Assembly: GCA_024228495.1 (NCBI GenBank)
Contig: JAAETJ010000337.1
Location: 1 to 34,089 of the forward strand
DNA from: a bacterium
Lineage (GTDB): Bacteria > Pseudomonadota > Alphaproteobacteria > Rhizobiales > JAKIUO01
Reading direction: 5' to 3'
Length of the DNA stretch: 34,089 nt
A program made the translations under genes and the position numbers. Of this stretch, positions 8,372-16,643 are shown piece after piece. The notes under the pieces are model-generated. The model saw only the letters and a list, made by a program, of their open reading frames with translations. It was not told where the DNA came from and ran no database searches. Position 1 is the stretch's first letter; each line of letters begins with the position of its first letter.

Positions 8372-8726
8372 GGGCTTGCGATCAATTTTTTCTTTGCGCT
8401 CGGCAATTCTGCTTTGGTGAGCGTCGTTTCTAAAAAATCATTTTCCAGTGTCAATTCGCCGATTTTGGCGTGCAGGGTTTTGGCGTCAATGGAGTGGGTT
8501 CAGGCTTCGCAGACTTGGTCTCTCTATTGAAAACCTCTTTTGCTCCGGCCAGCAACTGGTCGCGCCATTGCTTTATCTGGTTGTCATGAACATCAAATTG
8601 CTGCGCCAATTCGCTCAAGATCTTTTCACCCTTGATCGCTTCATGCGCGACTTTGGATTCAAAAGCGTGGGTGTGATTTCTGCGTGCTCGTCTCGTCAGA
8701 AAGGGTTTCGTGTTGTCGGCAATCAT
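8372..8726 (-). mobile_element. Truncated and frameshifted IS3-family OrfA (HTH subunit)
   Basis: On the minus strand the first part reads RRARRNHTHAFESKVAHEAI, then LSELAQQFDVHDNQIKQWRDQ: the helix-turn-helix of IS3 OrfA. Near 8487 the frame shifts, and the next frame reads KTLHAKIGELTLENDFLETT then LTKAELPSAKKKLI, the conserved leucine-zipper tail of OrfA. Homology stops about 8380, where the sequence meets the truncated IS5 transposase. OrfB is absent. The element is dead, with two lesions. Confidence 0.85.
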
Positions 8727-8813
8727 GTCGATTTACCGGCCATAAAACCACTTTTAGGGACTGTGTAGATTCCGCGAGCCACCTGTGATATTTTCATATT
8801 TGAATTTGCCGCC

Positions 8814-8902
8814 AAGCCTGTTATAAAACGCAGGCTTGATATACGTCACTGCAGGTTTTTTGTGATGTGTCGTAAGAAACTTTCCGCACGGTCCCGTGCG
8901 GA
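8814..8902 (+). other. Two hairpins in the region upstream of hppA
   Basis: AAGCCTG at 8814-8820 pairs with CAGGCTT at 8831-8837. Further on, TCCGCACGG at 8883-8891 pairs perfectly with CCGTGCGGA at 8894-8902. Both lie between the IS remnants and hppA. The second is not followed by a T-run on the plus strand. It may be part of the hppA leader or the edge of an insertion element. Confidence 0.4.
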
Positions 8903-8961
8903 GGGTAAAGGCTGTTGTGTATATATGAAAATCCTAATTAAGAAAAAACGAGGGGCATTGA

Positions 8962-11088
8962 ATGACTGACAATGTGATGTATCTAATTATTGCGGGGGGC
9001 ATTTTATCCGTCCTTTATGGAGTGTGGGCGAGCCGCGCTGTCATTGCCGCCGATTCTGGCAATAAGCGCATGCAGGAAATTGCCAGCGCTATTCAAGAAG
9101 GTGCTACCGCTTATCTCACACGGCAATATACGACTATCGCCATTGTTGGTGCGGTGATCTTTATCATTCTGGCCTTTTTGCTTGGCTCATTGCAAGCTAT
9201 TGGCTTTGCCATCGGAGCGTTTTTGTCCGGCCTGGCAGGTTTTGTCGGCATGCTGGTTTCTGTTCGTGCCAATGTACGCACCTGTCAGGCTGCCAGCCGC
9301 TCGCTCGGTGCGGGCCTTGAAATCGCCTTTCGCTCCGGTGCTGTCACAGGCATGCTGGTCGCTGGTCTCGCCCTGCTCGGTGTTGCTGTATACTATTATA
9401 TTCTGACTGCTGTCATGGGCTATGCGCCGACTTCTCGCACAGTCATTGACGCGTTGGTCTCGCTGGGCTTTGGTGCCTCGCTTATTTCCATCTTTGCCCG
9501 TCTTGGTGGTGGTATTTTCACCAAGGGCGCTGATGTTGGTGGTGACCTCGTGGGCAAAATCGAAGCGGGTATTCCCGAGGATGATCCGCGCAACCCTGCA
9601 ACCATTGCCGACAATGTAGGCGACAATGTTGGTGATTGCGCCGGTATGGCCGCTGACTTGTTCGAAACCTATGTGGTGACCATTGTTGCCACCATGGTGC
9701 TGGCTTCAATTTTCTTTGCCAATGCTGGCAATATTGATGCGTTGATGCTCTATCCAATGGCAATTGGTGCCGCTTGTGTGGTGACTTCGATCATCGGCAC
9801 ATTCTTTGTGCGCCTTGGTGCGAATAACTCTATTATGGGTGCTCTTTACAAGGGCTTTATCTGGACAGGTATACTGTCTGTTCCAGCGCTGTATCTTGTT
9901 ACTGACGGGTTGATCGGCATGGACACCAAGTTGGTTGCACAAGGCTTGTCCTTTACTGGCATGAGCTTGTTTATCTGTGGCGTGATCGGTCTGTTGGTAA
10001 CAACGCTGATCATCGTCATCACGGAATATTATACTGGTACCAATTATCGCCCGGTACACTCCATCGCGGAAGCCTCAAAGACCGGTCACGGTACCAATGT
10101 CATTCAGGGTTTGGCGATTTCCATGGAATCCACAACCATGCCCGCGATTATTATCATCGCTGGTATCATCTCGACCTATATGGTCGCTGGCCTGTTCGGC
10201 ACCGCCATCACCACGACCACCATGTTGGCGCTGGCTGGTTTTGTTGTGGCGCTTGATGCTTTTGGCCCTGTCACTGATAATGCAGGTGGTATTGCGGAGA
10301 TGGCTGAGTTGCCTGAAGGCGTGCGCAAGACAACTGACGCGCTGGATGCCGTTGGTAACACCACAAAGGCTGTCACCAAAGGTTATGCCATTGGCTCAGC
10401 TGGTCTTGGTGCTCTGGTGCTGTTCGCAGCCTTTACCCAAGATATTGATTATTTTGCTGCTAATCCAGGCGAATACCCCTATTTCGCCGGGATCGGAGAA
10501 ATCGACTTCTCTTTGAAAAACCCTTATGTGGTTGCGGGCCTGTTTTTTGGTGGTTTGCTGCCATTCCAGTTCGCCGCTATGGGCATGATGGCCGTGGGCC
10601 GCGCTGCTGGTGCGATCGTTGAAGAAGTCCGCCGCCAGTTCAAGGAAAAACCTGGCATCCTGAAAGGCGAGGACAAGCCTGATTACGCAGCTGCCGTTGA
10701 TATGCTCACCGTTGCCGCGATCAAGGAAATGATCGTCCCATCGATCCTGCCGGTTCTGGCTCCGATCGTTCTTTACTTCGGTATGCTAGGCATTTCAGGT
10801 AGCAAGGCGCAGGCCTTCGCATCCGTTGGTGCCATGCTGCTGGGTGTGATCATTACCGGTCTGTTCGTGGCGATTTCCATGACCTCCGGCGGTGGTGCCT
10901 GGGACAATGCCAAGAAATATATCGAAGATGGTAATTTCGGTGGCAAGGGATCAGATGCTCATGCTGCAGCGATAACCGGCGATACAGTCGGTGATCCTTA
11001 CAAGGATACAGCTGGCCCCGCCATCAACCCAATGATCAAAATCACTAACATCGTCGCGTTGTTGCTATTGGCGGTTCTCGCTCACTAG
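8962..11088 (+). CDS. hppA: Membrane-bound H+-translocating pyrophosphatase, K+-independent type
   Basis: Integral membrane pump of 708 residues that couples pyrophosphate hydrolysis to proton export. It has many hydrophobic helices from residue 5 onward. The substrate-binding segment [20 protein letters not shown] lies at about 191-210, followed by [21 protein letters not shown], and a second Asp-rich segment is near [18 protein letters not shown] at the C terminus. The key subtype position reads GNTTKA, with Lys at about residue 469. In this family Lys here marks K+-independent enzymes, whereas Ala marks K+-dependent ones. GAGGGG about 8 bases upstream supports the start. A strong intrinsic terminator follows, so the gene is probably its own transcription unit. 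It helps energise the membrane and clears PPi during biosynthesis. Confidence 0.97.
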   Translation: MTDNVMYLIIAGGILSVLYGVWASRAVIAADSGNKRMQEIASAIQEGATAYLTRQYTTIAIVGAVIFIILAFLLGSLQAIGFAIGAFLSGLAGFVGMLVSVRANVRTCQAASRSLGAGLEIAFRSGAVTGMLVAGLALLGVAVYYYILTAVMGYAPTSRTVIDALVSLGFGASLISIFARLGGGIFTKGADVGGDLVGKIEAGIPEDDPRNPATIADNVGDNVGDCAGMAADLFETYVVTIVATMVLASIFFANAGNIDALMLYPMAIGAACVVTSIIGTFFVRLGANNSIMGALYKGFIWTGILSVPALYLVTDGLIGMDTKLVAQGLSFTGMSLFICGVIGLLVTTLIIVITEYYTGTNYRPVHSIAEASKTGHGTNVIQGLAISMESTTMPAIIIIAGIISTYMVAGLFGTAITTTTMLALAGFVVALDAFGPVTDNAGGIAEMAELPEGVRKTTDALDAVGNTTKAVTKGYAIGSAGLGALVLFAAFTQDIDYFAANPGEYPYFAGIGEIDFSLKNPYVVAGLFFGGLLPFQFAAMGMMAVGRAAGAIVEEVRRQFKEKPGILKGEDKPDYAAAVDMLTVAAIKEMIVPSILPVLAPIVLYFGMLGISGSKAQAFASVGAMLLGVIITGLFVAISMTSGGGAWDNAKKYIEDGNFGGKGSDAHAAAITGDTVGDPYKDTAGPAINPMIKITNIVALLLLAVLAH

Positions 11089-11117
11089 CTGTAAGCGATA
11101 TGTTGAGAAATTAGCGG

Positions 11118-11155
11118 GGCGGGGGAGTGTAATACTTCCCCGCCTTTTGTTTTTG
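11118..11155 (+). terminator. Intrinsic terminator of hppA
   Basis: GGCGGGG pairs with CCCCGCC (11138-11144), with further pairing inside (GAGT with ACTT), followed by TTTTGTTTTT. It lies 30 bases after the hppA stop codon. Confidence 0.9.
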
Positions 11156-11201
11156 CTGCGCAAAAATGTCTTCGCCAGATGGGCGTGCTACGCGCACAAC
11201 G

Positions 11202-11226
11202 CCAAGGACGAGCCCTTGGAATCCGT
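11202..11226 (+). repeat. Copy 1 of a short inverted repeat element flanking the lipoprotein gene
   Basis: CCAAGG at 11202 and CCCTTGG at 11213-11219 can form a small hairpin, followed by AATCCGTT. The reverse complement of bases 11726-11751 gives nearly the same 26-base sequence, so two inverted copies bracket the small gene between them. It resembles a REP-like dispersed element. Confidence 0.55.
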
Positions 11227-11308
11227 TATTTGCAGATGAATTGTATTTTCGACCAAAAATACTGCCAACTGCTGCTGCGCATATAGCTGGATGGAGCGAA
11301 TGGCTTTG

Positions 11309-11605
11309 TTATTTTATGACCGGAGGGGCATTTTTTCTGGCAAGTTGTGTCAGTTCAGCTTTCCGCCATTCTACATCAGTCATTTTCTGCTGGTCTGCGG
11401 GAAGTTTTTTGTAGGCCTTGAATTTCGCAGATCCGGCAAAAAGAGGCGTATTATGACTGAGCCAGCCACGACCGGTCGTGGAATAAGCTTCATAAACAAC
11501 TGAGCCTTTTTCCTTCCCAATCTCCGTAACGTCAAGTGCTCCCAGTGTATTTCCACCGCATGCAGACAGTAAAGACGCAGGCAGAATAAGAAGGGCTTTT
11601 TTCAT
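11309..11605 (-). CDS. Small putative outer-membrane lipoprotein
   Basis: A 98-residue product with a lipoprotein signal: MKKALLILPASLLSAC, with lipobox LSAC and the acylated Cys at residue 16, followed by Gly-Gly. The ATG at 11605 is preceded by TGGAGAT at good spacing, which makes it a better start than an in-frame ATG ten codons upstream. The mature part is short and charged, with no domain I recognise. A TDVEWRKAELTQLARK segment looks helical. Gly at +2 gives no Asp-type inner-membrane retention signal, so the outer membrane is likely. The gene stands alone between hppA and thrS and is bracketed by inverted repeats. The function is unknown. Confidence 0.75.
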   Translation of the reverse strand: MKKALLILPASLLSACGGNTLGALDVTEIGKEKGSVVYEAYSTTGRGWLSHNTPLFAGSAKFKAYKKLPADQQKMTDVEWRKAELTQLARKNAPPVIK

Positions 11606-11639
11606 GATATCTCCAGAAAACGCTCCGAATAGCACTCCT

Positions 11640-11976
11640 TCTACGGATAGTCAATGCCATGCGGGATGTGGTAGCAAATCCGGCCTAAATTCACGTAACA
11701 TATGATCGTGGGTAGGGTATCAATAAACGGGTTCCAAGGGCAAGCCCTTGGTGCCAGCTGCATAAGCTGCCCGCGCGGTGAACGCATTCATTTGCACAGC
11801 CTCGCCACATAAGCCTTGACACTTGACGCTTAACAGCAAATATCTTGCACCTACCCGATTGAACGAAACATTAGCTTACCTGCCTGGTTTGCAGAGAGTG
11901 AGAGGCGGTTTCGGTCCAGGAGATGTAAGCAGGACCTCGGTTTTTGTTGCAACCTTGAGATCGATCCGAAAAACAT
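11640..11976 (+). other. thrS upstream region (337 bp)
   Basis: No gene seen. It contains the second repeat copy (11726-11751), a GGTCC (11913-11917) / GGACC (11932-11936) stem followed four bases later by a T-run, and a promoter region for the divergent lipoprotein gene. The stem near 11913 could be an attenuator of thrS but is only 5 bp. I see no T-box sequence. Confidence 0.4.
11726..11751 (-). repeat. Copy 2 of the short inverted repeat element
   Basis: AACGGGTTCCAAGGGCAAGC followed by CCTTGG. CCAAGGG at 11734-11740 pairs with CCCTTGG at 11745-11751 around a 4-base loop. Its reverse complement matches bases 11202-11226 with a few mismatches. Confidence 0.55.
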
Positions 11977-13899
11977 ATGATCAATATTACGTTTCCTGAC
12001 GGCAATGCTCGTGAGTATGAAGCCGGTGTCGATGGTTTTGCCATTGCCCTTAGCATTTCCAAATCCTTGTCCAAGAAAGCCGTTGCCGTCAAGATTGATG
12101 GTGAGCTGAGCGATCTATCGAAGCAGCTCAAAAAAGATGCGGTCGTCGAAATAGTACTGCGTGATGATGACGATGCCGTGGAGCTGATCCGTCATGATGC
12201 CGCGCATATCATGGCGCAGGCGGTGCAGGAATTGTTCCCTGGCACGCAGGTAACGATTGGCCCGACAATCGAGCATGGTTTTTATTATGACTTCGATCCC
12301 AAGCAGCCGTTCTCTACCGAAGATTTCCCAAAGATTGAAAAGAAGATGCGCGAGATCGTCAAGCGCAATGACAAGTTTGTGCGCGAGGTTTGGGGCCGCG
12401 ACGAGGCTATCAAGCATTTCAAGCAGCAGGGCGAAGATTATAAGGCCGAGCTGATTGAGGCGATCCCGCAGGGCGATGAGGTCAGCATTTACCGACAGGG
12501 TGACTGGCTTGATCTGTGCCGTGGTCCGCATTTGCCCTCAACGGGCAAGGTTGGCACAGCGTTCAAGCTGATCAAGCTGGCCGGCGCCTATTGGCGCGGC
12601 GATCACAATAATCCCATGTTGCAACGTATATATGGGGTGGCGTTTGCCAATGAGAAGGGTCTCAAAGCCCATCTGCATATGTTGGAAGAAGCGGAAAAAC
12701 GCGATCATCGTCGCATTGGCCGCGAGATGGATCTGTTCCATTTTCAGGAAGAAGCACCGGGCTCGGTCTTTTGGCATGCCAAGGGTTGGACACTGTTCTT
12801 GCAATTGATTTCCTATATGCGCCGCCGTCAGACTGAGGCTGGTTATGTTGAGGTGAACTCTCCCGACATGATGGAAAGAAGTCTGTGGGAAACTTCTGGT
12901 CACTGGGAAAAATTTGGTGATCATATGTTCACCACGACAACGCCGGATGAAAAAGTGTTCTGCTGCAAGCCGATGAATTGTCCTGGCCACGTGCAGATTT
13001 TCAAGCACGGTCTTAAAAGCTATCGCGATCTGCCATTGAAAATCGCCGAATTTGGCAAGGTACATCGCTTTGAACCTTCAGGCGCTTTGCACGGTTTGAT
13101 GCGGGTACGCTCATTCACTCAGGACGATGCTCACGTATTTTGTACGTCAGAGCAGATCACCGAAGAGTGCATCAAGATCAATACTCTGATGATGACCATC
13201 TACAAGGAGTTTGGTTTTGAGAATGTGAAGATCAAGTTTTCTGACCGACCGGACGTACGTGTTGGTTCTGATGAGATCTGGGACAAGTCGGAAGCGGCGC
13301 TGAAAGCGGTGCTGGACGCAGCGGGCGTTGAATGGGAGCTGAATTCTGGTGAGGGGGCCTTTTATGGGCCAAAACTTGAATATGTGCTGCGGGACGCTAT
13401 TGGCCGGGACTGGCAATGCGGCACGACCCAGCTCGACTTTAATCTGCCGGGTCGTCTTGGTGCCTTTTATATCGGTGCGGACGGGGAAAAGCATGAACCC
13501 GTGATGGTGCATCGTGCTATGTTCGGTTCACTGGAGCGGTTCACCGGTATCCTGATCGAACAGCATGCCGGACGTTTTCCGCTCTGGCTGGCCCCGATCC
13601 AGATTGTCGTTGCCCCTATCGTTTCAGATGCTGACGACTATGGCTTGGAGCTTCAACAAAAATGTCTTGATGTTGGCCTGCGCTGTGAGATCGATCTGCG
13701 CAATGAAAAGATCAATTACAAGGTGCGCGAGCACTCTCACGCCAAAGTACCGGCGATGTTCGTCGTTGGCATGCGTGAAGCCGGTGAAGGCACCGTTTCG
13801 GTGCGCCGTCTTGGCGACAAGCATCAAAAGGTCATGTCGGTCGAAGAGGCGATTGCGCAGATGGTTATTGATACAGCTGCACCCGATCAGGTGTTTTAA
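11977..13899 (+). CDS. thrS: Threonyl-tRNA synthetase
   Basis: Charges tRNA-Thr with threonine in the cytoplasm. At 640 residues it has full family length. Domains in order: TGS (1-61, [20 protein letters not shown]); the editing domain with HDAAH at about 73-77 and the zinc/editing motif CRGPH near 181-185; the class II catalytic core with motif 2 ([20 protein letters not shown]), the zinc-site Cys in KPMNCPGH and motif 3 ([20 protein letters not shown]); and a C-terminal anticodon-binding domain from about 540 ([18 protein letters not shown]). The ATG at 11977 starts directly with the TGS domain, so the start is secure even though the ribosome site is weak. It appears to be a single-gene unit. 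Confidence 0.98.
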   Translation: MINITFPDGNAREYEAGVDGFAIALSISKSLSKKAVAVKIDGELSDLSKQLKKDAVVEIVLRDDDDAVELIRHDAAHIMAQAVQELFPGTQVTIGPTIEHGFYYDFDPKQPFSTEDFPKIEKKMREIVKRNDKFVREVWGRDEAIKHFKQQGEDYKAELIEAIPQGDEVSIYRQGDWLDLCRGPHLPSTGKVGTAFKLIKLAGAYWRGDHNNPMLQRIYGVAFANEKGLKAHLHMLEEAEKRDHRRIGREMDLFHFQEEAPGSVFWHAKGWTLFLQLISYMRRRQTEAGYVEVNSPDMMERSLWETSGHWEKFGDHMFTTTTPDEKVFCCKPMNCPGHVQIFKHGLKSYRDLPLKIAEFGKVHRFEPSGALHGLMRVRSFTQDDAHVFCTSEQITEECIKINTLMMTIYKEFGFENVKIKFSDRPDVRVGSDEIWDKSEAALKAVLDAAGVEWELNSGEGAFYGPKLEYVLRDAIGRDWQCGTTQLDFNLPGRLGAFYIGADGEKHEPVMVHRAMFGSLERFTGILIEQHAGRFPLWLAPIQIVVAPIVSDADDYGLELQQKCLDVGLRCEIDLRNEKINYKVREHSHAKVPAMFVVGMREAGEGTVSVRRLGDKHQKVMSVEEAIAQMVIDTAAPDQVF

Positions 13900-14051
13900 G
13901 TGCTCGGATATTGAAACGATACCATCCCAGTGACATGCAACGGGATGACGCGATGAGGGGGTGCGATCAAGTTTAGTGACTGGTGCTGGATCGTTTGCTT
14001 TCTTTGCTCTATAATGTAAAATATCTCATTGTTATAAAAGGAGTTATTGGT

Positions 14052-14468
14052 ATGAAGAAACTAGCATTATTATTTTGCGTGGCGTTTCTCACTCCCTCTT
14101 TTGGCGTTCTTGCACATCAAGAGAGTCATGTTCATAGCCAGTGGGTCAAGCAGGAATTAAACCAGCTACGCCAGACCATTCAGAAATTGAAAATGCGCAT
14201 TGAGCGGATGCAGGGAAGTGGTGCTGTATCCGGCGTTGGTGGGTCCTCGATGGGCGGTCAGGCTCTGAACGATGCTTGCGGTCCCAATCAGCAAAAGCTA
14301 TGTAGTAAATCTTGTGGACCGGGAACGAAAATCGGCAAGGCAAGCTGCATCGGCAAAGGTAATATCGGCAAAACCTATCATTCTGATCAGGGCGTAACCT
14401 GCTACTGCTATAATGAAAATGATCGGAACTGCCGCGTTGAACGCGTTATTGCCAGTTGCGTCCGGTAA
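14052..14468 (+). CDS. Secreted cysteine-rich protein of unknown function
   Basis: A 138-residue product with a clear signal peptide (MKKLALLFCVAFLTPSFGVL, cut near LAH). AAAAGGAG eight bases upstream fixes the start at 14052 rather than the earlier in-frame ATG at 13983. The mature protein starts with a short coiled coil (about 30-56, VKQELNQLRQTIQKLKMRIE), a Gly/Ser linker (57-72), then a C-terminal domain with eight cysteines (spacing C-x7-C-x3-C, then C before IGKGN, CYC, NC, SC). Eight cysteines suggest four disulfides in the periplasm or outside. I do not recognise the domain. A coiled coil plus a cysteine-rich knob could be an oligomeric secreted factor; that is inference. A small GC hairpin (14481-14493) follows the stop. 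Confidence 0.75.
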   Translation: MKKLALLFCVAFLTPSFGVLAHQESHVHSQWVKQELNQLRQTIQKLKMRIERMQGSGAVSGVGGSSMGGQALNDACGPNQQKLCSKSCGPGTKIGKASCIGKGNIGKTYHSDQGVTCYCYNENDRNCRVERVIASCVR

Positions 14469-14513
14469 ATCTGAGCGAGCAGCGGTCGCCGCTTGGTCCT
14501 TCTACCTGACGGG

Positions 14514-15083
14514 CTATTTTAGCGCCATATATTTGCGATAGTCAGCGGCAGCCTTGTTGTTTTTGCCCCTGCTTTTATAAGCGACAGCGCGATTGCGGTA
14601 GGCTGGCGCATATTGCGGGTTAAGGTGGATGGTGCGACTGAAATCCTTGATGGCTTTCCTGAACCGTCGCAAGTGGAAATAGCTGGTGCCGCGAGTATAA
14701 TAGGCATTGGCCATATTGCGATTGAAGCGGATGGCTCGCGAAAAATCTTTGATCGCCTTTCTATATTGCTGCTGATTGAAATAGGCTTCGCCGCGATTGA
14801 AATGAACTTCATCATCAGGCTTGAGGCGGATGGCACGGCTATAATCGGCAATAGCCTTGCCAAATTTACCATTATTGTCATGGGCGACACCACGCAATTG
14901 ATAGAGTGCGGCCAGCTGGGGGCGGGTTTGGGTCTTGTCTTTCAACAGCTCGGTACAAGCAGCGATGGCGCGTTCCGGATTGGCGTGCTGGATACAATCT
15001 TCAATAATTTGCGCCTGAACGGACAAGGTTTGCAGGACAAAAAATAACAGTCCTGTTGAACCAAGCTTTTTTATTTTGATCAT
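14514..15083 (-). CDS. Periplasmic TPR repeat protein
   Basis: A 189-residue protein with a signal peptide (MIKIKKLGSTGLLFFVLQTL, cut near VQAQ), then a Cys-containing cap segment and four tetratricopeptide units. Typical TPR signatures are visible: LAALYQLRGVAHDNNGKFGK, DEVHFNRGEAYFNQQQYRKA, ANAYYTRGTSYFHLRRFRKA and APAYRNRAVAYKSRGKNNKA. TPR arrays act as protein-binding scaffolds. The start at 15083 (ATG after AGGATTG) is preferred over the TTG one codon earlier. It is convergent with the cysteine-rich gene, 45 bases apart. The partner is unknown. Confidence 0.88.
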   Translation of the reverse strand: MIKIKKLGSTGLLFFVLQTLSVQAQIIEDCIQHANPERAIAACTELLKDKTQTRPQLAALYQLRGVAHDNNGKFGKAIADYSRAIRLKPDDEVHFNRGEAYFNQQQYRKAIKDFSRAIRFNRNMANAYYTRGTSYFHLRRFRKAIKDFSRTIHLNPQYAPAYRNRAVAYKSRGKNNKAAADYRKYMALK

Positions 15084-15086
15084 CAA

Positions 15087-15556
15087 TCCTGTCGCCCCTT
15101 TTTATTAAACGTAGACCGCAAACTAATGCGGTCATTGGCCTGGAGCAATAGCTACCAGACCAAAATTTAGGGCTGTCCCAGCTAACTATACTCATCCTGC
15201 TATTAAATCCGAAAATCATCGTGCAGGATTACGCGGAAAATATTGCTGACGCGGTCGCGGAAATTATGCTAGTTTTCAGGCACGATCTGCTCGAAAAATT
15301 TAAAAAGTGGTATTTGCGAATTCATTGAATGTTTAGTAAGATTAATTATTGGCTCAAGAAAATTGGCCAGTGCAATCAATTGCTTCTACCGTTATCGGGT
15401 AGTCGAGATCAATTTCTCTAGCGTGGACTATTTAACCCGAGTGACCATATACCTCAGATAATTCTCCACAAAATCGACGAGTCGAAGTTGAGAAAGAGAG
15501 ACAATACGACTATGTTAGTGATGGGAGGTTCTGGCGCAGATTGCTTGGAGGACTAA
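15087..15556 (+). other. 470-bp upstream region of the luxR-type gene
   Basis: No gene seen. It contains small palindromes: GCAAT / ATTGC around two bases at 15372-15383, within an imperfect symmetrical 18-mer, and CTACCG / CGGGTAG at 15386-15402. One of these could be an operator for the downstream regulator, but neither matches a lux box I can recall well enough to name. Confidence 0.3.
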
Positions 15557-16300
15557 TTGCAAAAATCCAGAGAAATTTACAAAGAACGGACGTTTGAATT
15601 TATCGAGCGGGTTGGTCGGCTTGATAATTACGATCTTATTTGTCAAGAAATAGAACGAGAATTATTATGGTACGGGCTGACCTGCGTCACGATAATGAAA
15701 CTCCCTGGGCCCACGAGCTCGTTTACAGATGGCATATTGTTAAACACGCGGCCCAACGAATATACCGAGCACTATGCAAACGAGAACTATTTGGCCAAAG
15801 ACCCTGTCGTTCTGGAGTTATCTTTGACAATGGATAGTTATTCGTGGGGAGATGTGCGGCGCTCTCGCGTGCTCACTAAAAAGCAGAAACATATCATCGA
15901 TGAAGGCCGGGAATTTGGGGCGACTGACGGCGTTGTTGTACCCATTCGTTCCGCGTCTGGAGAGTTTTCCATTTTCAGTCCCTGCGGTGAAGATCCAGAT
16001 CTATCGAAAAATGCTCGTATCTCCCTCGACATTATCGGGATGTATGGCTTCGAAGCGCTCAAAAGAGCACGGGTTAAGGAGCGACATCAAAATCTGGCAT
16101 ATCAGCCTCTGACACCTAGGGAGCGTGAAGTCCTGCAATGGGTGGCTGCAGGAAAAACGGATGATGAAATCGCAGAAATTTTATCCGTTGCGACGACGAC
16201 CACCACTTTCCATGTCCAAAATGCAAAGCGTAAGCTGGACACTTGCAATCGCACATATGCCGTTGTGAAGGCCATCAAATATGGTGAGATTACCATTTAA
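15557..16300 (+). CDS. LuxR-family regulator with autoinducer-binding domain, no luxI in view
   Basis: A 247-residue transcription factor. Residues about 20-165 fit the autoinducer-binding domain: KDPVV carries the conserved ligand-contacting Asp, and YSWGDV the conserved Trp. At the position of TraR Trp57 there is a Tyr (EYTEHY), with the Tyr four residues on conserved. Residues about 182-247 are a LuxR helix-turn-helix (LTPREREVLQWVAAGKTDDE, then TTTFHVQNAKRKLDT). The start is TTG at 15557, backed by TTGGAGGA four to five bases upstream; there is no ATG near. No acyl-homoserine-lactone synthase is in the window, so it may be an orphan receptor. The Trp-to-Tyr change might alter ligand choice. 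It is convergent with ahcY. Confidence 0.88.
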   Translation: MQKSREIYKERTFEFIERVGRLDNYDLICQEIERELLWYGLTCVTIMKLPGPTSSFTDGILLNTRPNEYTEHYANENYLAKDPVVLELSLTMDSYSWGDVRRSRVLTKKQKHIIDEGREFGATDGVVVPIRSASGEFSIFSPCGEDPDLSKNARISLDIIGMYGFEALKRARVKERHQNLAYQPLTPREREVLQWVAAGKTDDEIAEILSVATTTTTFHVQNAKRKLDTCNRTYAVVKAIKYGEITI

Positions 16301-16643
16301 ACTAATTGACAGGATGATCAGCCCTCGTTACTACAGCCCGTTTCAACAATCAAACGTAACCTCTGTTTACTGATGGAATATGGTTTTGGTTCGCCGGTTT
16401 GGTGGGCGGGGTCAAGGGTTTTATCGCGCATCTCTGTGCTGAGCTGCACCCCTGAAGCCGGCTGGCAAACCGGATTCATGCGATGAGCGATACACGCACC
16501 GGTGCAACTTGCCGGTCGCTTCAAGGGCTATGCAATGAGGTTCTCTCCTCCTTGGTAACAAACAAACCTTGCAACGACTAGGTTCTCTTCGAACATGTAA
16601 GCGGTAGAACATCAAGAATGTCTGTGCAGGACACTATTTTTAC
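16301..16643. other. 343-bp non-coding stretch between converging luxR and ahcY
   Basis: Short ORFs here have no ribosome site or recognisable domain. The segment is more GC-rich and more structured than the other gaps. It holds the long hairpin described separately, two AGGTTCTCT copies (about 16538 and 16580) and a CTCCTCCTT sequence (about 16544) that is complementary to a Shine-Dalgarno. It could encode a small RNA on either strand or be the 3' region of ahcY. Confidence 0.4.
16450..16527 (+). ncRNA. Candidate structured RNA: long imperfect hairpin
   Basis: CCCTGAAGC (16450-16458) pairs with GCTTC and AGGG (16518-16527, one bulged A). The pairing continues, with one bulged C, as GGCTGGCAA (16460-16468) against TTGCCGGTC (16509-16517). 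Inside, ACCGG (16469-16473) pairs with CCGGT (16499-16503) and TGCG (16479-16482) with CGCA (16495-16498). That is about 27 pairs in 78 bases with small bulges and an internal loop. The long-rod shape recalls 6S-type RNAs, but I could not match 6S signatures. The strand is undecided; plus is given for reference. Confidence 0.35.
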
